Below, piece after piece: positions 33,250 through 47,057 of a stretch of DNA of 64,000 bases. How positions within the stretch are numbered: position 1 is the first letter of the stretch; each line of letters opens with the position of its first letter. A program made the translations under genes and the position numbers. The notes beneath the pieces are model-generated. The model did not search any database, was not told the DNA's origin, and worked only from the letters and a program-made list of their open reading frames with translations. Origin of the DNA: Nectonema munidae (taxonomy: Eukaryota > Nematomorpha > Nectonematoida > Nectonematidae); NCBI GenBank assembly GCA_030549495.1, contig JAUIRK010001055.1, positions 185,001 to 249,000 of the forward strand, written 5' to 3'.

Positions 33250-34325
33250 TATAAGATATCCAAAATTACAGACATATTATTATTTGGCCTCAACAAATGT
33301 AAAATTAGACTTTTTAGCTTGCATCTTTCATTTATTTCTGGAAAACAGATATAATGCTAGTGACCGATATGGTCAAAGATTTTTAAAATATATTGCTCAA
33401 TTTCTTAAAAATAACCTACTGCGATTACTACTTCGACTCCAAAATTTTATTAGATTCCGACTGCTATCCCTTTAAAATATATTTATGTTTGTAATAAGTA
33501 AATGTATATAAAACTAAGCTAAGATTGGAAAGCATGGACTGATTTGAATATTTAGATTAACGCAATACTTTTTTGAAACTTTTTCATTTGGTATCAAAAA
33601 TGGTCACCATGCGATGCCCAGTTTTTAAGTGAAATCAATAGACGTTTAAAAGTGTCGTTTGCGTTGTCTTGTTTTTAACGGGTTATTTGGATGTGTTAAG
33701 AGGCTTCAGAGTAGAGAGGAAATTTGTATTTTGTTGGCAACGCGGCTTTCATAATTGTGTCATCAAAATAAAAGCATTCCATAAAGATATTGATGAATTG
33801 ATAGGTCACATCTAAAATCAAAAAGAAGAAAATTATAGAAAAAGCTGAAAACTTAAATAAAATTAAAGAATGAACTTTTTTTGCACAAATACCTTGTAAA
33901 GGAACAAAGCTCAGTTCATGAGTAAAAAACTTAAGATAAATTTCGTTTTTGAATGATATTCCTTTGGCTTAGATAAAATGGACAACACTTCAAAAATGTT
34001 TTTGAAGACAATGTGAGATAAACACCAATCTACAATTACAACCCCTAGAACACTCATTAAATAAAGTATGTTGAAGAAAATAGATAAAAAATATTTTGCG
34101 TTGCATTGTAAAGGAGAAGCTTGTAAGCTTTTTTAGGACATCTTTCTCTGACTATCTAAAACCGGCATTCACAAACAACCTTGTCATCACACTTTTAACA
34201 TTAATTATGGATTGAAAACTACCTAGTGAGTCAGTAAACAGCATATATGGGTGTGACATTTCACCATGTAGGGGACTTATAGACTTTCAACTGAAGAGAT
34301 TCATCAAAATGTTGAAAAAGACGGT
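33250..34325. other. AT-rich stretch, mostly featureless
   Basis: The only match is a short piece at about 33430-33460 (CGACTCCAAAATTTTATTAGATTCC), related to the arm of the foldback element at 26434. Nothing else is supported. Confidence 0.4.
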
Positions 34326-34329
34326 TTAG

Positions 34330-34616
34330 CCCGTATGTTGCTAACCATTGCTCCGTGGATAAATTGAGTGGTCCGCAGAAAACCATAAAATCCATTAGAA
34401 TTTTTTTTTATAAATTAAAATTTTATACCATTTTGTCTTTACCCAATTTATTTTAGTTTTTAATATGACCTTCAATGTATATATCTAAATTTTTTTTATT
34501 AAAATGTAGGTTTGCTAAAATAATGAAGTTTTTATTTTTTGGTTTAGTGGTTCGCAAGAACTCTAGCTATAAGATTAGTGATCCGTGAGATTGCAAAGGT
34601 TTGCAACCGCTGGACG
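34330..34616. mobile_element. possible hAT-type non-autonomous element
   Basis: The right end, read inward, begins CCAGCGGTTGCAAACCTTTG, a form seen at hAT termini. The left part (GCTAACCATTGCTCCGTGGAT and GAGTGGTCCGCAG) resembles it imperfectly. The target duplication is unclear. Confidence 0.38.
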
Positions 34617-34696
34617 TTAAAAATGTTCAAAAACTTTATCAAATTTAACCTATTTTGTTACTATTTAATTTTTTGAGACATGTTCTCCTGTCCAGT

Positions 34697-34834
34697 TTAA
34701 CCCATTTAAGACCAAGCAAAGCAGACGATATCTAAAAAAACGCAGACGATTTATATTCAAAGTCATTGAAAAAAGCAGACGAAGATGAAATTACTTATGT
34801 TCCAAAATAGGAACATTGGTCGTAAATGGGTTAA
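34697..34834 (+). mobile_element. 138-bp TTAA element, family 2, copy 1
   Basis: TTAA on both sides (34697-34700 and 34831-34834). Terminal repeats TTAACCCATTTAAGACCA and TTAACCCATTTACGACCA differ at one base. A near-palindrome, GTTCCAAAATAGGAAC, lies at 34799-34814. GCAGACGA occurs three times inside. It is identical to the reverse complement of 35118-35255. Confidence 0.85.
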
Positions 34835-35117
34835 AGGTAGTGAAACTGTTTTTTATTTAAAATTTTTAGGATTTTTCCGGCTACGAAAAATTGTATTTTG
34901 ACATGAAGAAAAAACTAATTCCTATGAAAATACGCCTACTTTATTGATTTTAATCTGGGTTAAAGTTAATGTAGAAAAAATGCTATTTTTCAAATTTTAT
35001 ATTCTTTTGATCCAAATTATCGATTTTTTCTCGCAAATTAAGATGCATAAATTAAATTTTTTTCAAATATGTATCCTAATTGCAAAAAATACATATTTTT
35101 TTTATCAGAATTTGACA

Positions 35118-35255
35118 TTAACCCATTTACGACCAATGTTCCTATTTTGGAACATAAGTAATTTCATCTTCGTCTGCTTTTTTCAATGACTTTGAATATA
35201 AATCGTCTGCGTTTTTTTAGATATCGTCTGCTTTGCTTGGTCTTAAATGGGTTAA
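35118..35255 (-). mobile_element. 138-bp TTAA element, family 2, copy 2
   Basis: An exact inverted copy of 34697-34834, bounded by TTAA at 35118-35121 and 35252-35255. The flanks of the two copies do not match, so these are two insertions and not one long palindrome. Confidence 0.85.
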
Positions 35256-35259
35256 AAAA

Positions 35260-36860
35260 AACTCGACGTTTTTTTGATGGGGGACCTTTTTTTTATTAAA
35301 TTTAAAGGGAAAAGATATATTTTTCTTTTCCAAAAAAAAAAAAAAACTTTTTAAAAAGTTTTTTTTATACCCTAACATATAATATTATTTAAATAAAAAA
35401 AAAGAAAAATATTTTTTTAAAAAAAAAAAAAATATAAAATAAATAAAACAAACAAAAAAAAAAAAAATGGAAAAGGTGATTTTTTTAAACAAAGGATCAT
35501 TTAACATAATTTAAAGTCGGTTTGGCATAACCTACATCATGTCTTCCCACATCATGATATATAATAGAAATTGAACGCGTAATTCTATCATAATTTTAAA
35601 TAAGATAAAAAAATATAAATTTTTCTTTAGAATGTTTTTTGAATGCATGCCAAGTAATTGCAATTTTTAAAGTTTAAATGATAAACTTTCATGATGTAGA
35701 ATATTTGGAATATTTCAATCATTTGCTCAATTGACATTTTTTTAGTATTCGTGAAATGTAGTTTGCTCCTTATCTATCATGAAGATATTAAATACTAAAA
35801 CACGACGTTGCCAAGGTTAAGAGAGAGAGACAACTAACGTTCAAAGTATGGAGCATCGATCTAGCATACTCCAGGCTCCTTAGAGCTACATTTGCACTCC
35901 ATGGAATGATCAAACCGCCTTTAGCATGCCTTGCAATTGTAAACACTCAACGGTGAACCAATTTGGCAGTCAACCAGCTTACCTTGAATTCATATCCGGG
36001 CGCTGTATGTATCTTATTAGATAACACGAAATGTGATAAATGGTCTCTATCAATTATTATTATAGTTCAATCAAAATGAATGATAATAATACGCCAATCA
36101 CTTCGCCAGATATATACTATGTACGTATTGTGTATGCATGTATGTATGTATGTATATGTGAAAGATGAGATATTGCCTAAGTCTTCGCATATTTCACTTA
36201 TTAATCTTGAAATTTTCTTTTTTGATAATAAACTCGCAGTAAGTAGTCTTCATATGCATGCCATTTTTAGTTCGAAGATACGAAATCACGGATTATGTTA
36301 TCCACCGTTTTTTCTTATCAAAAACTAAAATACATAACTATTTTATTTTTTGTAAAAAATTCCGTTTAATGTAATTGAAATTCGTTTAATGTTATCAATC
36401 TTTATGATCAGTTTCCTTTCGAAGAATTAAGAAAATAAAACTGTCATAAAAAAAAGTTTACTATCCTCTGCTGCATCATTATGTCTGGAAAGAAAGAACA
36501 GCTCTTTAATTGGAAAAAAATCTCTTGATTACTATTCAAATCTTAACTAACTCTTGGATGATCAAATTCATTTTTAAAAGTTGGCTTATCAATTGGGATA
36601 TGAAAGTTGGACGTAAAATCATATTCTTTGGAAGTTTTTCCTCCTTTTTTTCTTCCTCCTTTTTAAGGAAGGATGAGAAGGTTTTTACAATAATTTTTTC
36701 TGGATTTGGTAATAATTAAAAAAATAGAAAAAATTATTAAAAAAATATTTTTTTTTTTTGTTGTGTAAAAAAAAAATTAAAAACTAAAAACTAAATCACA
36801 ATATAAAATTTTTTTTTTAAAAAAAAAAATTAAAACACCCTTCTCTTTAAATTTTTAAAT
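35260..36860. other. A/T low-complexity and unassigned stretch
   Basis: 35260-35480 and 36720-36860 are long A and T runs. 35810-36010 is more balanced in composition but shows no recognised coding or repeat. 36130-36160 holds a short (TGTA)n-like tract. Confidence 0.45.
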
Positions 36861-36863
36861 TTT

Positions 36864-36865
<2 letters not shown>

Positions 36866-36903
<38 letters not shown>

Positions 36904-36914
36904 GGGGGGGGGGG

Positions 36915-36972
<58 letters not shown>
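36866..36972. repeat. homopolymer block T37-G12-A58
   Basis: An uninterrupted T-run (36866-36902), G-run (36903-36914) and A-run (36915-36972). The T and A runs are complementary, so either strand can fold on itself. It lies at the 3' side of the hAT fossil. Confidence 0.9.
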
Positions 36973-36976
<4 letters not shown>

Positions 36977-36984
36977 TTTATTGT

Positions 36985-37731
36985 ACTTTTCAGACATATT
37001 CTTCAAAAGTTCTTTATTTTGAAGAAGGTACTGACAAAAATCACAATTAAATTTCTTAAAGTTAGAATATACAATCAGAATTATTTTTACAGTTTCAATA
37101 GATAATTGATTTCTACAATCAGTCCATTGATTTTTCACTCTCTGCATTTGCATTATGTGCTTGGATTCCAAATACATATTGAGTTATTTCCAATATCTCT
37201 GAAACGTTCTCAAAGAATCGCAATTTTTTAAAAACTTTGTCCATTTTTCAATTGTTGCTTCCGTTGAAAATTGAAATTTTCTTTTTCTTCATTCAAAAAT
37301 TTTTTCGAACACAGAAATTGATCAAATATTTTTGAATAATCTATTTAAATATTTTTTCCAATTAAAAATTCATACACTTGTCAATATTCTCCCATATTGC
37401 ATCTTCGTTTGATGTCATCCATTGAAAAATTGAAAACTTTTGTAACGGATTTATTGAACAATTTTTAGTAGCATCAACATTCCAAATTTTTTTTAACATT
37501 TTATATGATAAATTTTTTTTTACATTTTTTAGTAAAAGTAAACCTTCTTTTATGCATAATAAAAATTTAATTTTTAAATGTAAACTTTAATAGCAATTTC
37601 TGATAAAAAAATATAAAAAAATTTTTTACTAAAGATAAAAAAATTTAGTCATTTTTAATTTAGATAAAAAAAGACAAAAATAAAAAAAAACCGAATTTGT
37701 CCAGCTAAATTCGGACGTCTCGTCACCCTAT
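36985..37731 (-). pseudogene. hAT transposase carboxyl end with a 5' terminal sequence
   Basis: On the minus strand, near 37180-36990, the readable piece includes HNANAERV, QWTDCRNQLSIETVKI and FCQYLLQNKELLKNM. These match the hAT carboxyl-terminal dimerisation region (NAxxERxFS, then WTDxRNRLSxETV). Upstream pieces are heavily decayed. At 37691-37731 the minus strand begins TAGGGTGACGAGACGTCCGA, the form of terminal repeat found in hAT elements. No second end was found. Several frame breaks and missing central parts make it a fossil. Confidence 0.72.
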
Positions 37732-37947
37732 TTTAAATTAGTCCTTTTCCCATTTAAATTCGTCCTTTTTCATTTTAATTTGTTTCTGTTTTTATTATAT
37801 TTTGAAGTTTTGGTATTATTTATCTTACTTGCACACCTGTTTCCACTTATTTCAAACTTAAAAATTAATTAATTTACATATAAGAATATAATTAAAATAA
37901 AAACGGCACACCTAAACTGAAAAAGGACTAATTTAAACTGAAAATAG
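37728..37947. repeat. about 220-bp inverted-repeat element
   Basis: AAATTAGTCCTTTTCC (37735-37750) and the inverse of GAAAAAGGACTAATTT (37919-37934) match at 15 of 16 bases. Flanking CTATTTT is shared in inverse. It may be a small transposon next to the hAT end. The class is unknown. Confidence 0.5.
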
Positions 37948-37949
37948 TA

Positions 37950-39180
37950 ATATATTTATGTGGTGCTACAAATGAGGATTTGGGATGATTAGCAATTGTG
38001 CCTGTTCAAAAGTCAATCTCATTATTTTTACCTGGACATATGCGAATCTTACTCCACCGCTATATTTGGCATTCATGTCAAGGAAAATACTGATTCATAA
38101 GACAAAGTTTTTGTGATTCACTCCAAATTTTGTTCCATTTGTTTACATGAATGAAAGTTTAGGAAATTTAAAAAGTTGAAATAAGGCGTGCCTCCCACTG
38201 AATTTATTTTGGCCCGTGAAACTCTTTTGAAATATATGAATGTATCCACTTTCTTATAGTTCTGACCCCATTGCAATCGGTTTTGCCCCCTGGCAACGGG
38301 GTTGGTTCTCGGTATCGCATGTAAACGAAGAATATTCCTGGAAATGTGTGAAGCTCGTGCTTATTGAGAAGCTGTCGATCTTTACGTGGATACTGACCAT
38401 TTAGTGCTGTTGGAACTTGATAGGAAGCCCTTATTTTCTTAATTTAAATTAGTAAATATAAATACCATGATTTCTATAAAATATCCTAAAATCTTTAATA
38501 AACTATACGTATGGCTATGATTAGTCATCTGAGGTAGCGCCATCAAGCCTCTTCCAACTCTTATTCTGTTGGATGTTTTTTCTACCACAGATACTTTATA
38601 CTGATTTTATTTTTGTTTTTTAACTTCGAGCGTTGTTAACATGTGCTTAGATTGCCTTGTATACTCACTGTGATAGTGTTTTTTTATCCTATCATTCAAC
38701 TAACTCTACCTACCTTTTTTTATTTTTATTCAAAATTTAATGAGGATTTTTCTCCTATTTTTTCATATCTTTTTTCAATTCTGGTTATAAATATAGATTT
38801 ACTAGAGTTCTACATTATTGTTAGGTGTGACAATAATCTGTTTGGTTTGATCCACCATGCTGACTCTTATCACTATCATTATGCCTTTTTTTCTCTAATT
38901 AAAAAAAATAAATAAATAAATTTAAAAGTTAGCACTACTTTCTATATCTTTTCAATTCATGAATGTTATTCCTTTGCTCTCTTCTCTTGAAGATGAAATG
39001 ATACACTACGACGAATTATTTGTGATTACAGTTTTCCATAAAAATAGTTTGCTTTCTCGCGCGTTTCGCTTGTTAGCATGGAATCGCTTTCTGAATTTCC
39101 TTTTCCAAACCTTTTTTCTAGAACCTGTGTCAAAATGATCTTTAATAAATATCCTATTATTTTTTAAGTGGCATGGCAAA
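37950..39180. other. AT-rich stretch, nothing recognised
   Basis: Scattered short frames only, none with family resemblance. Confidence 0.4.
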
Positions 39181-39181
39181 G

Positions 39182-39312
39182 ATCAGGTATACGGTATTTA
39201 TTACGCTTGTTTTTTCTTTTGTATATTCTTTGACTTTTTCAAAGGAAATATCCAAAGCAAACGATTTTCATTTATTGGCACATTGGTGGCAAACTGGTCC
39301 TCAAAGGGTGAA
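39182..39312 (-). mobile_element. short piggyBac-like element, family 1, decayed
   Basis: The minus strand from 39308 reads CCCTTTGAGGACCAGT and then AAATGAAAATCG-TTGCTTTG-ATAT, which aligns with 7147-7210. The TTAA at the right is decayed to TGAA. The left end is approximate. Confidence 0.5.
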
Positions 39313-39319
39313 AATGTTT

Positions 39320-41030
39320 TTAAAACACCCAGTTGACGCATTCTATCTAATTATAAATGTTAAATGCAATATACCAATCTTCCTTATTTGTTTTTGTAAT
39401 TTGAATGAAAGGAAATATTTTTTGTTTATTTAACAAGAAGTAAAAATGTGCAAATCCTCTGAAAACTTTTTATCCAGGGATTACCTACTAATATAAAATG
39501 GCAGTTTTAGTATTTCTATTTTTAATTTCTTGGCACTAAAATTTTCTATGCATTATGTTATATAGGTGCGCCATATATCGAGGTTTTTAGGGATTGCCCG
39601 GGCTTTACCATTGCTTAATAACGGAATCCCTGAGGATTTAGAAGGTGCCCAGTTTTTCATTAGCAAATTTTATGTCAAAAAAGAGTTTGAAAAAAAGTGA
39701 CTCCAAATGTTACCTCTTTTTTACTATTAAAATCATCTGTTACCTTCAAAGTATTTTAATATTAATTAATTATTATTTTTGTAGGGAATAAAAAATTTTG
39801 TTCTTATCTTGCAACCCGATGTATATACAATATTCGCCAACAGTATCCAGATAAAAGAAAAATAATTATAAAGAGTCCAAACGAGTTTTTGAGGGGTGAC
39901 ACAGTCAACAATTTGTAGGACTCAGCCTCCAAGAACGAGAAAATATCACGATCAATTTTCTGCTCTAATTATCGTGGAAATATGGATTTTTGTAATTACG
40001 TTAGCACACGTACTGCTTCAAAATGTTTTGAGTGTTCATCATCATTGGAATAAACAAAGTTGATTAGTAGATATTTCTAATAAGATTCTTTCCAGCATAT
40101 TTTTCATTTGTCCTACCTATATGTTAAACTCATCACTATTTATTTCTTGCTGCATATATTATTATATAAGGGAACGCGAAACAGCAATAATAGACGAAGC
40201 AGCAGCATCACTTACAATGTTTAGAGACGGCAAGTAAATTATCTTTCTCTGTCTATATATCTATGCAATCTTATTCTCTCTCTCTCGCCTTCTTGATTTT
40301 TCTTCAATATAATCAATAAATATTTTTTATTCTCCAAAAAGTAGGATTTTTGTCACCGTTATATGTTTCTCATGGCTAACTGCTGGCTTTAATTTAGTCG
40401 ATTTCCTATCTTAAACTTCAAAACCTTTTTCATTTGTTTACAGTTTCTTTTATAAAGCGACTTTTTCCCTCTTCTTTAACCAGTCTTATGTTGTTGAGCA
40501 AGTGAGTTAGAGTTATTAATTAATTATTTTATTACCACTTCATGATATGTTTTATTGTTATTATTTTAGATCATTATTAACCTTGTTTTCATCTACTCTC
40601 CTCCATATATATCAAATAGTTCTAAACGCCAAAGTCTATATCATACCTCATATATTAAAAGCGTCAATCATATATTAATTGCTTCCAAGGAAATACAAGT
40701 TATGTGAAAAAATTGTATCTTTAGCAGTAATAAAAAAGTATAACATACTTTCACATCCTGTTTCATCTTCACTCACAATCCTTTTTTTATTTGGCAATTA
40801 ATTCTTTAACAATTTTATCCCTTTTTCAAAAGTTCTTCCCACTTTGTTCAACGCTACCAAGTAAATCACAATCGATCAGCTCGTTCGTCGGTTAAAGAAA
40901 TATTTAATATCTTTTGCTCCCTCTCTCTCTCTCTTTTCTCGACCTCATGTCTTTTTCACTTCAAAGAAATCAATTCGCTAAAATATTCCTCTTCTCTTAA
41001 ATTTTATGGATTCTTTCCTGTTATTTTGGC
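39320..41030. other. region upstream of the PLC beta start
   Basis: No supported coding exon. An in-frame stop at 40998-41000 precedes the PLC start codon, so translation cannot start upstream in this reading without another splice. CT-rich DNA at 40915-40960 could be a leader or promoter. A GGCAAGTAAA near 40230 is a possible donor of a non-coding leader exon. Confidence 0.35.
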
Positions 41031-41036
41031 TTAAAA

Positions 41037-41126
41037 ATGAATAAGTCAATTGAAGACACAAACTTTTGGCTAGTTGATGTACCAGATTATCTTCAGCAAG
41101 GCCAAGTCTTTGACAAGTGGGATGAG
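41037..41126 (+). CDS. PLCB4: PLC beta exon 1
   Basis: 30 codons from the ATG at 41037 to the donor GAG|GTATGC, phase 0. It includes FWLVDVPDYL and QQGQVFDKWDE, to be compared with VPSFLQEGAVFDRYEE of PLCB4 and the GCVFDRWFE of NorpA. An in-frame TAA at 40998-41000 with no ATG in between fixes the start. This is the beginning of the PH domain. The following intron is 10.7 kb and full of transposons. Confidence 0.82.
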
Positions 41127-41589
41127 GTATGCGTTATTTTTTTTTAACAATATAAGACTTACAAGAATGCTTCAATCGAATATAGAGAACAATGTTTTTG
41201 AAATAATTCAATATATATAAAAATGAATTTCAATTCCATATCAATAATTTTGTTTCTGTGTATCTTTAGGTATCAATTGATTCTTGATACATATTTTGAA
41301 TGATGTCTCTTACAATGTCGAGGAAAGTATATATGCCTAATATATAGGATTAAAAGATGAATTCTAAAAAAAGGTAAAAAGTTAGCCATTCTTTATATTT
41401 AAAACAGGTATGTCCCAGCCAAATTTTGAAAAATACATCAATATCCGGGCCATTTACTCAAAGTAACGTACATCTTTCATTTAATTTCATTCTCTATCTT
41501 AGAAAAATTAAGTATTGAGAAAATTTACTTTTAAGAGATGAAATTGCAAACACAAATTTCCTTTTTTTATGGAAATAATCTGTTTTTCC

Positions 41590-42310
41590 AACAGTGCTGG
41601 AAAGTGCGTTACATTAAATTCACATAATGGTGTCTCAAAAAGTCGTAGTTTCACAGGAAAAGTTTTTATATGAGCGTAAAGATGCCGAACAAGTTGATCT
41701 TTGCCTTGTAAATTCTTGTCTCGCGTTTTGAGATGATCAGTAATTGGCTGATCTCTGATCCTAGACGATAAAACATGTTAAGTCTTATTCTTATTAATGT
41801 CGCCGTATTCGGCATCCATCCCAGTTAAAAAAGAGTCTTAACACTTAACTCTCATCACATCGACGTCAAATTGGAGGGAATCTCTTGGCACATAGCGCTT
41901 CTTCATGGCTTTCCCTTACTTTAGGGCACAGCATAGAAAGCATCCCTTTGTGCTCACCTGTCATAGCTGGAGCCCGATCTTTTGTAACTCGATATAGCTT
42001 GTTCTACTCGAGCCCTGCTCTCTACTAGCAAAAAACTCATCACATTTAATCGTGTAGAAATCAAAAGTGCTCGCTTTGTCTGGCAGTTGATTTTTTATGT
42101 GGGGTGAGAAGTCTTCGATTCGTCGCACAACTGTCTTTCTTGATGACCTAATTTGGTCAAATTCTTGACTTTTTCTGGGAACATTTTTTTACAACTCTAA
42201 TTGCTACTTCATACCCGCTATTGTGTCGTTTTTTTGGGTTTTCTCGACACGCGAAAAACGCCGTTGTTCAGATAATATGCTAGAATCCAAAGCACAAAAT
42301 CCAACGATGG
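41590..42310 (-). pseudogene. hAT transposase fossil of the GTF2IRD2/ZBED-like group
   Basis: Minus-strand pieces, in order: SRKTVVRRIEDFSPHIKNQL and KASTFDFYTIKCDEF near 42150-42030, then APAMTGEHKGMLSMLCPKV and ESHEEALCAKRF near 41965-41890. DAEYGDI near 41820 and KNLQGKDQLVRHLYAHIKTF with a THFPAL end near 41720-41600 follow. These match the order of the domesticated-type hAT proteins (TVxRRI, DEStD, DGAPAMTGxxKG, HCxxHQEALCAK, LNxxLQGK, HFP). The HCIxH segment is lost and there are several frame breaks. It lies antisense in PLC intron 1. Confidence 0.8.
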
Positions 42311-42329
42311 GAATACTATGTGTGGGGCA

Positions 42330-43370
42330 TATTCTAATATTTTTTAAAATATGAATTTTACTCCAATATATTTGATAAATGTATTCATTTTTTGTATAAG
42401 TTATATAAAAATAGTTTTTAACATGACTTCAAAGATGAACCTTTTGTCATGATGAAAGCGGTTAATATTACGATAGTGAAGGAGAAAAAGAAAATGAACA
42501 ATCAATGGCTAAAACTCTAGCAAACACAACTGATTATTTCCTGTGTAAGGTAGACTTTGTGCTTAACAAATTTCAGACCTTTATTATGAATTTGTGACTG
42601 AATTAGTCCTTACAACCTAATTTGAATAATCCAGTGAAATTTCCTATAAAATCCATTATGTTCATTGAATTAATTAATATTCATGAAATTATTTTAATGT
42701 AATTGTAAGGCTAGGGCAGCATTTGTATGTAATCAAGATTTGTAAGCACTTAAACCAGCTAAAAACAGAATATAAAAATAGATTATAATTGAATGTTATG
42801 AAGTAATGAGTTGAATTAAGTTGTACAAAAGTTTAAATCTTGTTCGTTATTTCAACTATCTTAAATGTTGGAGCAGATAAATTTACGCTCCTTCAATTTC
42901 AGGTTTTAGTGTAACATTTCAAAGATAGCTTCACGTAGTTATTCAAATTTGTCAGTTAACCAATTGCCAAAAGTTTATTTTATCTTCTAATTCAGTTTTT
43001 CTGTATTCCATGTTAAAGAAATTTTAGTTATTAAAAATTTTTTTGTGGTTAGCACAGAAGTGCAAATATCTAAGGTTCCAATACCCAAGAAGAGAATAAA
43101 GCCTCAATCTTCATAAATTGCGTCACAAAGTTCACTAATACATTGCATGAAAATATTTTATAAAAGTAATATTTTTTGAAAATGAAAATTATGTCCTACT
43201 CATTTGGTACACTTGGAAGTCCTAGTAGAACATTTTTAATAAAGTAAAAAAAATTTTACTCCTTCATTTCTGCACATTAGGGTGGCAATAATATTATTTA
43301 TTTTTAAAAGATAAGTTTTAAGCCTCTATAATTATTTGTTTTAATTTATAAAAGTATTTAAAAAATATAG
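42330..43370. other. PLC intron 1, AT-rich, nothing recognised
   Basis: No exon-like or repeat signal supported in this part. Confidence 0.4.
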
Positions 43371-43375
43371 GATTA

Positions 43376-43653
43376 CACCTGGGATCGCAAACTTTTTTGC
43401 TTTCGACCCCTTCATAGAACATTTGTCTTCACATCGACCCCCACCCCACATAGAAATGTTTCATAAAAACATTAATCAATGCCCAACAATTAAGGGGAAA
43501 AATACAAACCAAATATGTTTTATCCTAAGCTATGTTCTAAAAGTAAAATGAGATTTATTACTACTATAAATTTAAAAAACAGCACAATTTGGTAAGTTTG
43601 TCCATCTTATCGACCCCCAGGTGTGGATATCGACCACTTTGCTGACCCCTGGT
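43376..43653. mobile_element. hAT-type non-autonomous element
   Basis: Ends read inward as ACCTGGGATCGCAAACTTT and ACCAGGGGTCAGCAAAGTGG, the form of hAT terminal repeats, with GACCCC repeats inside. About 278 bp. The 8-bp target duplication is not evident. Confidence 0.55.
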
Positions 43654-43659
43654 TTAAAG

Positions 43660-44530
43660 GTTGTTCACAGATCTTAGAATGTTGATTGACATTTCCGGGA
43701 ATTGTTAAATCGATGAACGTTTATTTAATAGATTTTTTCAATGAAAAATTGTAAATATCATTTTTGGTATTATGAAAATATATTTTATACAAATATCATG
43801 ATTTTAATTAAAAAAAAATTGAAAATAAAATTATTGATATTTATCACAGAAAGATAGGCATTTACTTTTTACTTTAATAAATTGTGATATGTGCTTTTCA
43901 TAGCTTTTGCTTACCTTGTTTAGTGATAAACACATTAAAATTCTTAATAAGAGCTACTCTACGCTGCCTCATTTACAACTTTAAGGCTTGTGACAAATTT
44001 TGTCAATTTAAAACAAATGTCATCTTCCTACTTTTTCAAATTTTTTTTTTCTTCAAATTTTGTAGCGATAGATCATATATATCATTTTGTAATATCTTAT
44101 GTAGATCATTTAGTGGCGCAAAATGTGCAAAAGCAGACCTAAACCACGCTGTAATGTATAATTTTACAAACGAATACATCAAATATTTTATTATTTTTTA
44201 TTGCCTCGTTTTGTTCCAATGTTAAAAATTTAATTGTGATCTAAAAAAAATTGATCTTTAAACAACAAATCATCTTTGTCATTCATTTTGTTATGTGTTA
44301 ACCCAACTTCGCTTTACAGACATATGGTAATTTCCTCCAGATCAAACTTTAAACTTGCTAATGTGAAAAAAAATTTCCATAGCATTTTTAGTAATTCTAT
44401 TATGTAAATTTTAAGTTTTTACATGGCTTTCTATAGCTATGTAGTTGCACATTCGAATCACGCAAATACAAAATAATTCACTAAAAAATAAAAATTTTAT
44501 TTTGACTTCTGAAAATAAATAGTGTTTTCA
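43660..44530. other. PLC intron 1, AT-rich, nothing recognised
   Basis: No supported feature. Confidence 0.4.
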
Positions 44531-46129
44531 AGTTAAGGACAAAAGCTTTTGTTACAGTTTTGATTTGCAAAGCATGCAAAAAGCAAAAAAAGGACCCTCA
44601 CGGAATTATCGCATATTAGTTTAGAGTGTAATTTGCAAGTTTGAATATAGCATTTCGAACATTTTCTGTTTCTTTGTTTTTTCATGGGTAAGCATAAAAA
44701 ACAAAATCCTCTGGTGGAAGAAGATGGAGTTGGTTGGGAAAAGCCATGAAAGTTGAGGAGGGATTTAGTTTTCAAGTTTGTTTGAGCTAGATTAGATCTT
44801 ACTCTCATTGATTCTTCCGATAAAAGTAGATAGAGCCTTTTTATGAAATTTTTTCTTCCTCTGCTTTTTATAGAAGGAAAATCTTGAGGGGGTTGAACTT
44901 GGATATGATAAAGGAGTTCAGGCAAGCCAAGTCCAAATAATTGCCGAATATTGCCATCGGCCACCTTCTACAAGGCTTGTAGCTACGATATTGCTTGAGC
45001 ATCCTGTTGCCAACATCTACTCCACTTTTATGTTTGTTATATTCAATCATTGATTCAGGTTTGCTCGCAATACAAGTTATTTCAACTTTTTTTTGGTGGT
45101 GTGACGATAAAATGTAAACAACTTTGAAGTTTCGTTTCGCATGTCGTTTCGGAATGTATGCCGAGAGGAAGCATCTTTCGAATAAACTAGACGAGTTTCA
45201 CACTCATTTAGCTTGAGAGTTTTCAGGTAGTTCGGCTGTAAAATTTTCGGGATAAATCTTTTTGTAGACATAACAGTTACAGTGTAGTTTTTGGTAAGGG
45301 CCCACCTGGCTATTTCATGAGAAGTGAAAAACCTATCCGTATAAATACCAATACCCTCGCCAAATTTGAATCCGAAAGAAGTCGTTTTTTACTATGGAAA
45401 TAACGGAAAAATAACTTTGGTCTTCTAAACCGCAAATATATCTTTCAGGTTTCATGTAATAAAAGTTTTTGAATCGTTTATTTGATAAATTTTAATACCA
45501 TAATGCCCTGGTTTTTTCGGATCGTAAATTTTGGAGTTGAAATTTCTTCTGAAACTAACCAATTGCTCATCAATAGTCACAGCAGTAACGGGAGTCCAAT
45601 ATTCAGCAGAAACTTGTGTAAATATCTCATTGCAGCAAGTTTGTTATTGGGGCTTCTAATGCCTTTCGTCAAAAGAAAGAAAATAATGCATTAGAAAAAC
45701 ATTTCTCTTCCAAGAGAAGCTTTCTGGAAAGGTGAACCACATGTTTCACTGGAAAGTGTGAAAATTTCAACTTTTTGGTCCAAACAGTCACCAATGTGTA
45801 ACAAGCAAACAAAATAAGAAAGTAAGTGGTGCACCTCAAATTTGTCAAAACAATGCTTTAAATTTTTATGTTTAGGGTTTACTTTTCTAAAAAAGGACAC
45901 GTACACCCATATACCCACAACACTTCACATACACACATCCACACACGCATGAAAAATCAAGAGAAAAGTGAGCATACATACACCCATGAACCCACGCAAG
46001 ACACATGCACACATACCCATAAAAAAGCAGGTGGAAAAATGAGCACACCCATCCAAACAAAACACCTCTATCTCCACATACACACACACACACACTAACA
46101 TACCCCCTTCTTCCACACTCACTTATAGA

Positions 46130-47057
<928 letters not shown>

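Noticed and set aside
34697-35255. One long palindrome instead of two insertions
   Set aside because: The sequences just inside and outside the two 138-bp copies are not complementary.
35996-36025. Possible 30-bp minus-strand exon before GTAAGC
   Set aside because: Borders are plausible but it is too short, and no neighbouring exon was found.
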